NCBI GenBank assembly: GCA_030652215.1
Contig: JAUSBC010000048.1
Coordinates: 1 to 42,495, forward strand
From: Sideroxyarcus sp.
GTDB taxonomy: Bacteria; Pseudomonadota; Gammaproteobacteria; Burkholderiales; Gallionellaceae
DNA: 42,495 nucleotides
Reading direction: 5' to 3'
The notes under the pieces are model-generated. The model did no database searches. It was not told the DNA's origin and worked only from the letters and a program-made list of their open reading frames with translations. Numbering within the stretch: position 1 is the stretch's first letter; each line of letters begins with the position of its first letter. A program made the translations under genes and the position numbers. Below are positions 7,650 to 16,477 of this stretch, in pieces.

Positions 7650-9666
7650 ATACTCTGGGACTGGAGCCGTCGGGCAGATTCAAATGAACTTGTTTTGCCG
7701 GCCCCGGTTGATTTGTGGAGGGAAGCGTGCCGTGCAGTTGCCCGTCTTTCCAGGTAATCAAACCGTTCTGAAAGGCGTGGCTCGCGCCCTGGAAATAGGC
7801 GATATCGCGACGCAGCAACGGATTGTTTGCATCCACCGAAACTTCACGGCTTTTACCCAGCGCGTCTTCATGTTGCCGCATGGCGCGTCGCGGGCTCAGG
7901 ATGGCCAGATTGGCGCCATCGAATAATCCCAGGTGCAGGTAGTTTCCGATCAGCGCGCGTCCGGGGGGGGCATCCGCGCGCAGCACATTGCGTCCGAAAA
8001 ATGTCGATGTGTAGTCGAAATCGAGAAGTCCAAGCAGTGTTGGCGCAAGGTCGATCTGGCTGGTAACCGCTGCGAATTCCTGCGGCTGGATGAAATCCGG
8101 GGCGTAAATGAAAAGGGGAATATGGTAGTTGTTCACAGGCAGATCTTCCTTGCCGGCGCTGCCCGCTGTGTGATCGGCAACAAAAATGAACACTGTCTGC
8201 TTGAACCAAGGTTTTTGCCTGGCCTGTGCGAGAAACTGTCCAATTGCATAATCGGTGTACTTCACCGCACCTTCGCGTCCCGTACCTGATGGAATATCGA
8301 TGCGCTCTGCCGGGTAAGTGTAGGGGCGGTGGTTAGACGTGGTCATCAATTGCAGGAAGAATGGCATGCCCGCAGCGTGATCGGCATCGGCAACCTTCAG
8401 GGTCTGCGCATAGAGATCTTCATCGCACATGCCCCACGCATTGCTGAATTGTATTTCCTCTTCCGCCACACTGCTCTGGTCCACGATTCGGTAACCGTTG
8501 CCGCCAAAGAAGGCGTTCATATTGTCGAAATAGCCGCGCCCGCCGTAAAGGAACACGCTGTCGTAACCCTGCGCCTTGAACTGTTGGCCAAGGCTGCTGT
8601 AACCGGATTCCCGTCCGATTCGTTTGACGATGGAACGGCCCGGGGTAGGGGGAATGGACAGGGTGATGGCTTCAAGTCCGCGGTCCGTACGTGTGCCGGT
8701 CGCGTAGAAGTTGTTGAAAGCAAGACTTTGCTGGCGCAATGCATCGAGGTTAGGGCTCAGGCCGCGCTTGTCACCGTAGCTGCCGAGGTATTCGGCACTC
8801 AGGCTTTCTACTGTAACGAGCACGACATTCCGCCGCTTGGGATTACCCGGATTATCGATGATCCGGCGAATGTCCTGCGGGTCCTTGCCGACGAAGTGCG
8901 CATTGGGCTCTTTGACCTCATCGCGTATCAACTGGGCCACATTCTGCTCCGGCAAAGTGGCGTAGAACTGGCTGTAGTCGAGTTCGTTATTGCGAAATGC
9001 CGCGAAGAACTGAAACGGGCCGTTGCTGGCCAGTTCGCGCTGATATGCATTGCCATCCAGCCCTCGGGGAAAGTCCTGACCGACCGCAATGGCGCTTACC
9101 GTCACTGCCAGCATCAATGATGCAAGGCCCATCCAGGCGTGCGATCTGCTCAACGACGGCGCCTCAAGCGCTGCGGAAACCGGCTTCCTGAGTGCAAAAC
9201 CCAATACGATGGACGCTGCGGCCAGCGCTCCCAACAATGGGTAGATCGGGTACGACTCCAGGATGTTGTTGATGACCTCCTGCGAGTAGACCAAATAGTC
9301 CACAGCGATGAAGTTGAAGCGGACGCCGAATTCATCCCAAAACAGCCATTCCGCTACTGCGACAAACAGCATTGCAAACAGGCTGCAACTCAGCAGTAAA
9401 TGCAGAATGAATTTGTGCCATTTCTGCCGCCAAAGGCGTTGGGGGCAGAGCAGCAGGTAAATTGCCAAAGGAAGGCAGGCATACAGCAGAAAGCCGAAAT
9501 CATAGATCATACCAACGCCGTAGAGGCCCACTATCCCGGTCAGGCTTATGTCGGCATCCGCCCAATGACTGGCCAGCAATACGCTGCGGGTCAGGAAGAA
9601 AACCGCAATCCAGGCAAGCAGGATGATCGACAGATAGCGGAGTTGTGCGTAATGAAGCTGTGGCAT
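7606..9666 (-). CDS. LtaS-like membrane sulfatase/phosphoglycerol transferase
   Basis: A 686-residue enzyme of the alkaline phosphatase superfamily, LtaS/sulfatase branch. The first ~200 residues hold about five membrane spans. The rest is an extracytoplasmic catalytic domain with VTVESLS (Glu287, metal ligand), GTRTDRG (Thr327, likely nucleophile), TSNHRPY (His446) and VADHTAGS (Asp498, His499). Family members move phosphoglycerol or phosphoethanolamine onto surface glycans or act as sulfatases. In a Gram-negative cell, glucan or lipopolysaccharide decoration is more likely than lipoteichoic acid synthesis, but this is inference. The gene is monocistronic, convergent with the small gene on its right-hand map side, and enclosed by a direct duplication, which suggests local insertion or rearrangement. 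Confidence 0.88.
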   Translation of the reverse strand: MPQLHYAQLRYLSIILLAWIAVFFLTRSVLLASHWADADISLTGIVGLYGVGMIYDFGFLLYACLPLAIYLLLCPQRLWRQKWHKFILHLLLSCSLFAMLFVAVAEWLFWDEFGVRFNFIAVDYLVYSQEVINNILESYPIYPLLGALAAASIVLGFALRKPVSAALEAPSLSRSHAWMGLASLMLAVTVSAIAVGQDFPRGLDGNAYQRELASNGPFQFFAAFRNNELDYSQFYATLPEQNVAQLIRDEVKEPNAHFVGKDPQDIRRIIDNPGNPKRRNVVLVTVESLSAEYLGSYGDKRGLSPNLDALRQQSLAFNNFYATGTRTDRGLEAITLSIPPTPGRSIVKRIGRESGYSSLGQQFKAQGYDSVFLYGGRGYFDNMNAFFGGNGYRIVDQSSVAEEEIQFSNAWGMCDEDLYAQTLKVADADHAAGMPFFLQLMTTSNHRPYTYPAERIDIPSGTGREGAVKYTDYAIGQFLAQARQKPWFKQTVFIFVADHTAGSAGKEDLPVNNYHIPLFIYAPDFIQPQEFAAVTSQIDLAPTLLGLLDFDYTSTFFGRNVLRADAPPGRALIGNYLHLGLFDGANLAILSPRRAMRQHEDALGKSREVSVDANNPLLRRDIAYFQGASHAFQNGLITWKDGQLHGTLPSTNQPGPAKQVHLNLPDGSSPRVFSRRPVQEPDREPG

Positions 9667-9790
9667 CGTTAAATCTCATGGTTCTTGATTTGTGAAATGT
9701 AACCGATTTCCTGTATAGCGAATGTCAAGCGAAGGTTAAGAGAGCGTCAAAATAATGGTCATTTTTTGGGTGGTGTTGTGGGGGTAATTT

Positions 9791-9872
9791 CGGAGCCGGG
9801 GAGGGCAGTTGCGCCAGCAAGAATGCACCCGGTTCCAATGTCATCACCTTTATTAAGCGACCTGCCGCATAA
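9791..9872 (+). pseudogene. Decayed copy of the ankyrin gene 3' end
   Basis: Translated in frame, this stretch gives GEGSCASKNAPGSNV and then ITFIKRPAA followed by a stop. The end of the intact ankyrin protein reads GEGSCSTKNAPGSNV and then ITFMKRPAS. No ankyrin repeats or start codon precede it, so only the tail was duplicated or survives. The substitutions mostly keep the amino acid, as expected for an old copy of a coding sequence. Confidence 0.75.
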
Positions 9873-9906
9873 TGCCGCCAAATCACATGCAAACAACATG
9901 GTAACC

Positions 9907-10053
9907 ATGCCCCACTTTAATTACCACGTAAGCGACTTCCCTATCCGGCAATTAAGAAAGCTGGAACTGTACGACGTCTACCGGGAGGCATCGGCAAGGG
10001 TCAAGCAACTGCGTGCCGAACTTTCCCAGGCTCCTGAGCTGGGTGCCGATTAG
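9907..10053 (+). CDS. Shortened paralogue of the 75-aa protein
   Basis: A 48-residue version of the protein at 7422-7649. The first 38 or so residues align closely (MPHFNYHVSDF versus MPYFIYHVNDF, then YREASARVKQLRAEL). The acidic AESELHAEDLL helix is absent, and the end is QAPELGAD. The reading frame is kept despite the deletion, so it may still be made, but its ribosome site has been lost relative to copy A. Translation could start at the ATG at 9898 or 9907. It ends five bases before the next gene, so translational coupling is possible. It may equally be a decaying duplicate. Confidence 0.45.
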   Translation: MPHFNYHVSDFPIRQLRKLELYDVYREASARVKQLRAELSQAPELGAD

Positions 10054-10058
10054 CCCCC

Positions 10059-10493
10059 ATGGACGAAGCCGCCTACCAGCAGAAGGTTTCCGAAATGCTT
10101 GATCGTCCCTGTACGTTCGAAAAAGCAGTCTTGTCTGGTTGCGTCGCTTGTCTACGCGTGCAGCGTGTCCAGATCGCCGAACGGGAGGCAGTGACTTGCA
10201 GAAGTGCATCCTGTCTTTCCCGTTGTACTGCATTGCACGAGTTGTTGCGGCACAACTTTTCGTTTGCGCTCGGCTTGACGCATGACAACCCGGTTTTACC
10301 CCACGCAAAGGAAATGCGCGTTCAATGCGGCGGGCTGATGGGAATCCAGAAAATACTGAACGACTCTACGGATGTAGACAATGTGGATGCGCTGCTGGAC
10401 AGCGTTCTGCAGCAGTGGGGGGATTTGGCGGATATTCCGTATTCGGAGGTTGTTCATGCTGCGGCGCTGAGCTACAAGGGGCGGCATGGGTAA
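10059..10493 (+). CDS. Uncharacterised cysteine-rich protein
   Basis: A 144-residue protein I do not recognise. The N-terminal half carries seven cysteines, including GCVACLR near residues 28-34 and TCRSASCLSRC near residues 46-56, and then a helical stretch TALHELLRHNFSFALG. The spacing could hold an iron-sulfur cluster or zinc; this is inference. The C-terminal half is Asp- and Leu-rich (STDVDNVDALLDSVL) and looks helical. There is no signal peptide. The ATG lies five bases after the preceding small gene and has no ribosome site of its own, which suggests coupling. The codon usage and lack of internal stops make it plausible, but it has no family support here. Confidence 0.6.
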   Translation: MDEAAYQQKVSEMLDRPCTFEKAVLSGCVACLRVQRVQIAEREAVTCRSASCLSRCTALHELLRHNFSFALGLTHDNPVLPHAKEMRVQCGGLMGIQKILNDSTDVDNVDALLDSVLQQWGDLADIPYSEVVHAAALSYKGRHG

Positions 10494-10508
10494 TATTACT
10501 TCGTTTGA

Positions 10509-10524
10509 CATAATATACATTATG
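10509..10524. promoter_or_regulatory. AT-rich palindrome overlapping a TTGACA element
   Basis: The 153-bp gap before the next gene contains TTGACA at 10505-10510. Its last two bases begin the palindrome CATAAT-ATAC-ATTATG. It could be an operator over a -35 element, but no convincing -10 lies 16-18 bp downstream; the nearest candidate, TATATG, is about 25 bp away. Nothing else recognisable is in the gap. Confidence 0.3.
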
Positions 10525-10646
10525 CGCAGGGATGGTATATGTTGAAGTGTTGGAAAAGCCTGCTACATTGAGGTTAAAATCCCTGCAATCAAGATGGACA
10601 ACAAAATGGCAGCCCATCTCAGACTCGATTGAATGGCCACAAATTC

Positions 10647-10973
10647 ATGAAAATATACTTGTTCTTCGCCCTGTTGATCGTCGGTTTCACCTTGGCAATA
10701 ACCGCCGCAGTCCGGCCAGACGTTATCAAACAAAAATACGAGGAAGTTAAAAAGCCATTGGACAAATATCAGGCAGACAAAGAGGATGAACTTTGGCGCA
10801 TGGCGAGAACGCAGGAACACGCAGCATGGATGCTTAACCACCGACTACCTAACGATTGCGCTGCAACTAACAGCGAAGTTCGAAAACTGGAATGCCGAAG
10901 CTTGAAAGACCAAATCGAATTCCAGTTTCACAAATCGTGGCAATCAAAAATTAGCCAAGGCTGGCACCCATAA
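10647..10973 (+). CDS. Small membrane-anchored protein, unknown function
   Basis: A 108-residue protein starting MKIYLFFALLIVGFTLAITA, a single N-terminal membrane or signal segment, followed by a charged region (YEEVKKPLDKYQADKEDELW). The C-terminal part has two cysteines (NDCAATNSEVRKLECRS) that could pair in a disulfide outside the cytoplasm. I know no family for it. The ATG at 10647 is preferred to a TTG at 10629 because it puts the hydrophobic segment at the very start. No strong ribosome site is visible. It is convergent with tatD, 44 bp away. Confidence 0.6.
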   Translation: MKIYLFFALLIVGFTLAITAAVRPDVIKQKYEEVKKPLDKYQADKEDELWRMARTQEHAAWMLNHRLPNDCAATNSEVRKLECRSLKDQIEFQFHKSWQSKISQGWHP

Positions 10974-11017
10974 CTAGCGTTTCAGGAATTTTTTGTTATC
11001 CTTTTTGGATCAGCCTA

Positions 11018-11785
11018 TTACGTCTGCTTCAGGAACAATCGCCTGAAATTCTGACTTGTCGCATCCCCGACCTCATCCAGCGTAATGTCGCGCAACCGGG
11101 CGATCTCCTCGGCCACATGTTTGACGTAGGCCGGCTGGTTGGTTTTTCCTCGGTGCGGTGTCGGCGCCAGATACGGCGAATCTGTTTCGATCAGGATTCT
11201 GTCCAGCGGAATGCTCCGGGCCACTTCCTTGATCTGGGTCGCGTTCTTGAAGGTCACGATGCCGGAAAACGAAATATGGAAACCCAGAGCTATGGCAGCC
11301 CGGGCGACTTCCAGGTTCTCGGTGAAACAATGCATCACGCCGCCGATCTTGCCGGCGTCTTCCTCGTCCATGATGCGCAAAGTATCGGCGGCCGCCGCCC
11401 GGGTGTGAATGATGAGCGGCTTGCCGCTTTCTTTGGCGGCTCGGATGTGTACCCTAAAACGCTCGCGCTGCCACTCCAGGTCGCCGGTTAGCCGGTAATA
11501 ATCCAGGCCGGTTTCGCCAATGGCGACGACTTTTGGATGCTGGGCCAGAAGTACCAGTTCGGCCTGGGTGGGTTCGGTTTCCAGTTCGTAATCGGGATGC
11601 ACACCTACCGAGGCATACAGATTGTCGTGTTGCTCGGCCAGGGCCAGTACGCGCGGGAATGTCGCCAGTTCCACCGAAACGCACAAGGCATGCGAGACAT
11701 CGTAGTCTCGCATGTTGCCAAGAATGGCATCCAGGTCTTTGACCAGATCCGGAAAATCGAGGTGGCAATGCGAATCTATGAACAT
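11018..11785 (-). CDS. tatD: TatD-family metal-dependent hydrolase
   Basis: A 255-residue TIM-barrel hydrolase of the TatD/YcfH family, which acts as a metal-dependent 3'-5' deoxyribonuclease and in some members on D-aminoacylated tRNA. It starts MFIDSHCHLDFP, with the His-x-His metal site, then GVHPDYE, GETGLDYYR (the metal-bridging Glu), PLIIHTRAA, HCFTE and TDSPYLAP (the late catalytic Asp). All family metal ligands are present and the length is normal. It follows holB by nine bases and ends the long leftward operon, as E. coli ycfH follows holB. Confidence 0.93.
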   Translation of the reverse strand: MFIDSHCHLDFPDLVKDLDAILGNMRDYDVSHALCVSVELATFPRVLALAEQHDNLYASVGVHPDYELETEPTQAELVLLAQHPKVVAIGETGLDYYRLTGDLEWQRERFRVHIRAAKESGKPLIIHTRAAAADTLRIMDEEDAGKIGGVMHCFTENLEVARAAIALGFHISFSGIVTFKNATQIKEVARSIPLDRILIETDSPYLAPTPHRGKTNQPAYVKHVAEEIARLRDITLDEVGDATSQNFRRLFLKQT

Positions 11786-11794
11786 GGATGTGAC

Positions 11795-12802
11795 TCAGGC
11801 AGCAAAGAGCTGGCGGTAGGACAATAACAGCGATTCCATGAACAGCTTGGGATTCAGGGGGTGAAAAGCAGCCCGGCGGGCTTCCAGCAGTTCCTTCTGA
11901 AAGCGCAACAAGGCGGCGGATGAAACGCCGCTGGCCAGCTTAATGATTTCGCCGGACTGTTCGGGGAAATAGCGCACAGAACCCGCCAGCTTGGCGCTGG
12001 TCAGGTCGTGGCACCACTGTTGCAGGCAATGAATGACATACACCGGGGCGCTGCGTTGCAGACTCTCGGCCAGCGCCAGCGCATCCAGTTTGGCCGGATG
12101 GCGGATGGCCGCAAGCAGGATGCCGCGTTCCTCGGCGCCCTCGCCCGACTCCGCCCAGCCCAGCGCCTGCAGGGGGGCGAAACCGGTTTGAGCCAGGGCA
12201 TGGTCCGGATTTTTCACGCCTTGTCCCGCCAGCCAGGCCGTGCCGGCCTCACGCGACGGTGTCTGCACCGGGAAGCCAAGGCAGCGGCTCAGGATGGTTG
12301 GCAGCAATTGCTGTGGCTTGTGAGTTACAAGCAAAAACAAAAGCTTGTCGGTGGGTTCTTCCAAAGTTTTGAGCAAGGAATTGGCCGCATTGTTGTTCAT
12401 TGCCTCGGCGGGATGGATCAGCACGATGCGATAACCGCCGCAATGGGCAGACAAATTGGCGAAGCTGGAAAGGTCGCGGATCTGGTCCACCGAGATCTCG
12501 CGCGACGGCTTTTTACCGCCAGGTTTCTCATCCGCGTCTTCGGCTACGCTCATGGCGTCGGGTTGGATCAGGCGAAAATCGGGGTGATTGTCTTGCTCAA
12601 ACCAGTGGCATGAATTGCATTGCCCGCAGGGCGTTCCATCCGGGTTGGGCTTTTCACAGAGCAGCGACCGGGCATAATTCAGCGCCAGGTCGAGCTTGCC
12701 GATACCCTGAGCGCCCTTGAGCAAGAGCGCATGCGGCAACCTGGCGCGCAGCCCTTGCAGGGCTTGCCATGAGTCGGACTGCCAAGGGTAGAGTTCTTTC
12801 AT
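11795..12802 (-). CDS. holB: DNA polymerase III subunit delta'
   Basis: A 335-residue clamp-loader subunit that opens the sliding clamp together with delta and tau/gamma. The start MKELYPWQ lies one base after the tmk stop; a longer reading would run back into tmk. The modified P-loop GAQGIGKLDLAL is seen near residues 30-40, with Leu where an active ATPase has Thr/Ser, consistent with delta' not hydrolysing ATP. A zinc module with CGQCNSC follows. The SRC motif appears in TILSRCLGF. The arrangement tmk-holB-tatD matches E. coli. Confidence 0.93.
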   Translation of the reverse strand: MKELYPWQSDSWQALQGLRARLPHALLLKGAQGIGKLDLALNYARSLLCEKPNPDGTPCGQCNSCHWFEQDNHPDFRLIQPDAMSVAEDADEKPGGKKPSREISVDQIRDLSSFANLSAHCGGYRIVLIHPAEAMNNNAANSLLKTLEEPTDKLLFLLVTHKPQQLLPTILSRCLGFPVQTPSREAGTAWLAGQGVKNPDHALAQTGFAPLQALGWAESGEGAEERGILLAAIRHPAKLDALALAESLQRSAPVYVIHCLQQWCHDLTSAKLAGSVRYFPEQSGEIIKLASGVSSAALLRFQKELLEARRAAFHPLNPKLFMESLLLSYRQLFAA

Positions 12803-12803
12803 T

Positions 12804-13412
12804 TCAGAGTGTTGCAACAATCTTTGCCAGTGCCTTTTGAACAGCGGCCATAGTCTTTTCGGCGTGAATAACGGCAAATCGTTGCGGTGCTTTTGCCGAT
12901 CTGGCGAGATATGCCTGGCGCACGCGCTCGAAAAACTCGCCCTTTTCCTGTTCGAAGCGATCCAGACTCACGTTGTTGGAAAGGCGCTGGCGCGCGATCT
13001 CGATCGGAATGTCAAACAGCAGGGTCAGGTCGGGTTGCAGGTCGCCGTGCACCCATTGCTCCAACTGTTCCAACTTGGCCAGCGGTACTCCCCTGCCCCC
13101 GCCCTGGTAGGCAAAACTGGCATCGCTGAAACGGTCTGAAATAACCCAGGTGCCGCGCTGCAAAGCAGGGCGGATGACCTGCTCAACATGCTCACGGCGT
13201 GCCGCAAACATCAGCATGGCCTCGGTTTCGGCGTGCATGGGCTGGTTCAACAGTATCTCGCGCAGTTTTTCGCCCAGCGGCGTGCCGCCCGGCTCGCGCG
13301 TCACCAGCAAATCTATGCCGCGTTCGCGCAAGGCATTGGCGAACCATTCCAGATGGGTGCTCTTCCCTGCCCCATCCACGCCTTCGAATGTGATGAATTT
13401 GGCTGAACTCAT
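12804..13412 (-). CDS. tmk: Thymidylate kinase
   Basis: A 202-residue kinase that phosphorylates dTMP to dTDP. The P-loop GVDGAGKST lies at residues 11-19, the DRF motif in ISDRFSDAS, and a lid-like segment follows near [10 protein letters not shown]. The length fits the family. The start overlaps the end of mltG by four bases (ATGA), and the gene is followed one base later by holB, the usual arrangement in Proteobacteria. Confidence 0.96.
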   Translation of the reverse strand: MSSAKFITFEGVDGAGKSTHLEWFANALRERGIDLLVTREPGGTPLGEKLREILLNQPMHAETEAMLMFAARREHVEQVIRPALQRGTWVISDRFSDASFAYQGGGRGVPLAKLEQLEQWVHGDLQPDLTLLFDIPIEIARQRLSNNVSLDRFEQEKGEFFERVRQAYLARSAKAPQRFAVIHAEKTMAAVQKALAKIVATL

Positions 13413-14404
13413 TTTCGTTTTAATTGGAAGCGGTTGACCGCGTTGTTGTGTTCGATCAGTGTACTGGAGAAGTGAGAAGTTCCGTCACCCCGCGCTACGA
13501 AATATAAAGCACGGCTCGGGGCCGGATGCAGCGTCGCCTGCAGAGCGGCCAGACCGGGCAGACATATCGGGGTCGGGGGCAGCCCGTTGCGGGTATAGGT
13601 ATTGTAGGGGGTGTCGCGCGACAAATCGCGCTTGCGCAGATTGCCGTCGAACTTGTCGCCCATGCCGTAAATCACGGTCGGGTCCGTTTGCAGGCGCATG
13701 TTCTTGCGCAGGCGGTTGATAAAAACCGAGGCGATCATGGCGCGGTCCACGGCTTGCCCCGTTTCCTTTTCCACGATGGAAGCGAGGATCAGGGCGTCGT
13801 AAGGCGTCTTGAAAGGCAGGTCGGTATCGCGCTTTTCCCAGCTTTCCCGCAGATTGCGCTGCATCAACTGGTAAGCGCGCTTCAACACCATGAGGTCGCT
13901 GCTGCCTTTTTCGTAGATGTAGGTATCCGGAAAAAACAAACCCTCGGGAGTCTGTTCGGTGGCACCGACACGCTTCAGTATTTCGGCTACCGTGAGGTTT
14001 GCACTGTCGTGGCGCAACGTGGGTTCAGCGTTCAGTGTTGCGCGCAACTGATTGAAAGTAGAGCCTTCGATGACGGTCAGCGAGCTTTGCTCTACCTGTC
14101 CTTTGCTGATGATGCTCAGCAGTTTCAGCGGGGTGACTTCATGTTCCAACTGGTAGTTGCCCGGCTTGATGCGAGCCGCTTTGCCCTGGACTCTACCCAG
14201 CAAAACGAACATCCATTCGCTGTTCAGCCCGCCCGCTTGTTGAATCTGGTGAGCGGCGCTCTTCAGGCTGCTGCCGGGTTTTAGCTCAAATGACAGCGGC
14301 GCGCGTTCCAGCGGAATCGGGGTGCGCGCGTAATAAGTAAACAGGCCGCCCGCAATGACCACAATAAACAACAGCCACAATAGCAATTCCCTAATGACTT
14401 TCAT
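13409..14404 (-). CDS. mltG: Endolytic murein transglycosylase MltG
   Basis: A 331-residue inner-membrane enzyme of the YceG/MltG family that cuts nascent peptidoglycan strands and sets glycan length. The start [10 protein letters not shown] is followed by one membrane span ([15 protein letters not shown]). The catalytic Glu lies in the conserved [10 protein letters not shown], then [18 protein letters not shown], and [16 protein letters not shown] near the end. An upstream extension from 14494 was rejected because it lies wholly inside pabC and would bury the membrane anchor. It overlaps pabC by 14 bases, a conserved pairing. Confidence 0.95.
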   Translation of the reverse strand: MKVIRELLLWLLFIVVIAGGLFTYYARTPIPLERAPLSFELKPGSSLKSAAHQIQQAGGLNSEWMFVLLGRVQGKAARIKPGNYQLEHEVTPLKLLSIISKGQVEQSSLTVIEGSTFNQLRATLNAEPTLRHDSANLTVAEILKRVGATEQTPEGLFFPDTYIYEKGSSDLMVLKRAYQLMQRNLRESWEKRDTDLPFKTPYDALILASIVEKETGQAVDRAMIASVFINRLRKNMRLQTDPTVIYGMGDKFDGNLRKRDLSRDTPYNTYTRNGLPPTPICLPGLAALQATLHPAPSRALYFVARGDGTSHFSSTLIEHNNAVNRFQLKRK

Positions 14405-15203
14405 CGACCAACCATTCCTGTATCTTCCATGCCACCGGATGCTGTACGCGCCGGTAATCTGCGAGTTCGCGCACCGGCCAGAGCCCGAACACACTGTTCA
14501 CCAGAAATATTTCGTCCGCCTGCACCAGTTCTTCCATGTGGAAATCTGCCACCTTGCAGGTCACGCCATGTTGTTTCGCCCAGTCCATGACCCGGTCGCG
14601 CTGCACGCCCGCCACACCGCAGCGCGCCAGGTTGGGTGTGTACAGGATGTTGCCGCGCAGCATGAACAGATTGCTGCGCGTGCCCGAAATGACAAAACCG
14701 GAGATGTCGCTGAGTACGCCTTCCGGCATGTCCTGATCCTGCCATTCACTGGCGGCGAGTACGTTTTCGAGGCGGTTCAGGTGTTTGATACCGGCCAGCA
14801 GCATCTGGTGCCCCAGCCTGACTTTGCACACATGCACACGAACGCCCTGCTTGGCATAGTCGAACGGGTAAGCAGTAAAAGGGGTGAGGTTGACGATGCG
14901 CGTTGCTTCGGCCTGCGGCGACGGCGCATAGCCGCGGCCGGATACGCCGCGCGTGATGACGATCTTAGCCACGCCATCGGGCTGGGTCTTGCCGAGTTGC
15001 TGCAGTTCGCTGGAAAGCACCAGCGCGGACGGACAGGGGATTTTCAGGGCGCTGCAATCGCGTTGCAGCTTGGCGAACTGGCGTTCCCAGCAGACGGGAC
15101 GCCCGGCTTGCATACGCAGGGTGCGGAACACCCCGTCTCCGTATGACAAGCCGCGATCTTCAGCGTTGATGGAGCTGCCCGGCGCGCCGTTGACTAGCAT
15201 CAC
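14391..15203 (-). CDS. pabC: Aminodeoxychorismate lyase
   Basis: A 270-residue PLP enzyme of fold type IV that converts 4-amino-4-deoxychorismate to 4-aminobenzoate and pyruvate in folate synthesis. Visible marks are DRGLSYGDGVFRT near the N terminus, the PLP lysine in AGIKHLNRLENVLA, and SGTRSNLFML with the conserved later part. Its place between fabF and mltG is as in E. coli. Relatives include branched-chain and D-amino acid aminotransferases, but position and length favour PabC. Confidence 0.93.
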   Translation of the reverse strand: MMLVNGAPGSSINAEDRGLSYGDGVFRTLRMQAGRPVCWERQFAKLQRDCSALKIPCPSALVLSSELQQLGKTQPDGVAKIVITRGVSGRGYAPSPQAEATRIVNLTPFTAYPFDYAKQGVRVHVCKVRLGHQMLLAGIKHLNRLENVLAASEWQDQDMPEGVLSDISGFVISGTRSNLFMLRGNILYTPNLARCGVAGVQRDRVMDWAKQHGVTCKVADFHMEELVQADEIFLVNSVFGLWPVRELADYRRVQHPVAWKIQEWLVDESH

Positions 15204-15212
15204 GGCGCGGGA

Positions 15213-16445
15213 TCAGACCTTGCGGAACACCAAAGAACCGTTGGTCCCACCGAAGCCGAAATTGTTGTTCACCGCCACATCGATCTTCATCTCGCGCGCC
15301 ACGTTGGCACAGAAATCCAGATCGCATTCCGGATCCTGCTCGAAGATGTTGATGGTGGGAGGCGAAATCTGGTGATGGATCGCCAGTACGCAGAACAGGG
15401 ACTCGATGCCGCCCGCTCCGCCCAGCAAGTGACCCGTCATCGACTTGGTGGAGTTCACCACCAGCTTTTTGGCGTGGTCGCCGAAAGCCAGCTTGATCGC
15501 TTCGGTCTCGTTTTTGTCGCCCAGCGGTGTCGATGTGCCGTGCGCGTTGACGTATTGCACTTGATCCGCATTCAGACCGGCATTGCGCAAAGCATTGACC
15601 ATGCTGCGTTTTGGTCCATCCGTGCTGGGTGCCGTCATGTGGTAGGCGTCGGCACTCATGCCGTAACCCGTGAGTTCGGCATAAATCTTCGCGCCGCGTG
15701 CCTTGGCGTGTTCGTATTCTTCAAGAACCAGTACCCCGGCGCCCTCGCCCATCACGAAACCGTCGCGGTCTTTATCCCAAGGACGGCTGGCCGTGGCCGG
15801 GTCGTCGTTGCGGGTGGACAGCGCCTTGGCGGAAGAGAAGCCGCCGATTGCCAGTTGTGAGATAGTCGATTCGGAACCGCCCGCGATCATTACGTCCGCA
15901 TCGCCGTATTCGACGATACGGGCAGACTCGCCGATACTGTGCGTGCCGGTGGTGCATGCGGTGACCACGGAGAAATTCGGCCCCTTCAGTCCATACATGA
16001 TGGACAGGTTGCCGGAGATCATGTTGATGATGGTGCCGGGAATGAAGAACGGCGAAATTTTGCGCGGGCCGCCCGCGAGAAAGTCATTGTGCGTCTCTTC
16101 GATCATCGGCAGGCCGCCGATGCCTGAGCTGATGCACACGCCGATACGCTCGGCATTCTGTTCCGTCACCACCAGACCGGAGTCCTTGAATGCTTCCATG
16201 CCGGCCACGAGGCCGAAATGAATGAAGCGATCCATGCGCCGCGCGTCCTTGGGAGGAAGGAATTGGGTTGCGTCGAACCCGTTGACCTCACCCGCCACCT
16301 GGCAGGCGAAGGCACTGGGGTCGAAGCGGGTGATACGCCCGATACCGGATTTGCCTGCAACGATGTTTTGCCATGTTTCGGCAACCCCCACACCGACGGG
16401 CGTAATTGCGCCCAATCCGGTCACTACTACTCTGCGCCTAGCCAA
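15213..16445 (-). CDS. fabF: Beta-ketoacyl-ACP synthase II
   Basis: A 410-residue condensing enzyme that elongates acyl-ACP in fatty acid synthesis. The Cys-His-His triad is visible: the nucleophile in TACTTGTHSIGE, then VNAHGTSTPLGD and KSMTGHLLGG. The N terminus RRVVVTGLGAITPVG and the Gly-rich tail NFGFGGTNGSLVF are typical. The length matches FabF. It lies 32 bp after acpP and nine bases before pabC, as in E. coli. Confidence 0.97.
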   Translation of the reverse strand: MARRRVVVTGLGAITPVGVGVAETWQNIVAGKSGIGRITRFDPSAFACQVAGEVNGFDATQFLPPKDARRMDRFIHFGLVAGMEAFKDSGLVVTEQNAERIGVCISSGIGGLPMIEETHNDFLAGGPRKISPFFIPGTIINMISGNLSIMYGLKGPNFSVVTACTTGTHSIGESARIVEYGDADVMIAGGSESTISQLAIGGFSSAKALSTRNDDPATASRPWDKDRDGFVMGEGAGVLVLEEYEHAKARGAKIYAELTGYGMSADAYHMTAPSTDGPKRSMVNALRNAGLNADQVQYVNAHGTSTPLGDKNETEAIKLAFGDHAKKLVVNSTKSMTGHLLGGAGGIESLFCVLAIHHQISPPTINIFEQDPECDLDFCANVAREMKIDVAVNNNFGFGGTNGSLVFRKV

Positions 16446-16477
16446 ACTGGACTCCGCTACGGAAAGAAACGATTAAA

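Larger units (their letters stand above)
9791..10053 (+). repeat. Direct repeat copy B (with 84-bp deletion)
   Basis: Second copy of the 7303-7649 segment. It starts at CGGAGCCGGGGAGG and ends at the TAG of the shortened small gene. Compared with copy A, an in-frame 84-bp block is missing between the RAEL codons and the PELG codons. The GAGG ribosome site of copy A has become ATGG, which removes it and creates an extra ATG at 9898. Confidence 0.8.

Noticed and set aside
8329-9120. A 263-codon plus-strand frame inside the LtaS-like gene
   Set aside because: It is a shadow of a gene with intact catalytic motifs on the other strand.
9667-9790. TTGACA read leftwards near 9728 as a promoter of the LtaS-like gene
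   Set aside because: No -10 element lies at 16-18 bp; the nearest TATACA is only five bases away, so I do not call it a promoter.
10532-10750. A 72-codon frame starting MVYVEVLEKPA
   Set aside because: It overlaps the better supported membrane-anchored protein, has no ribosome site and shows no protein pattern.
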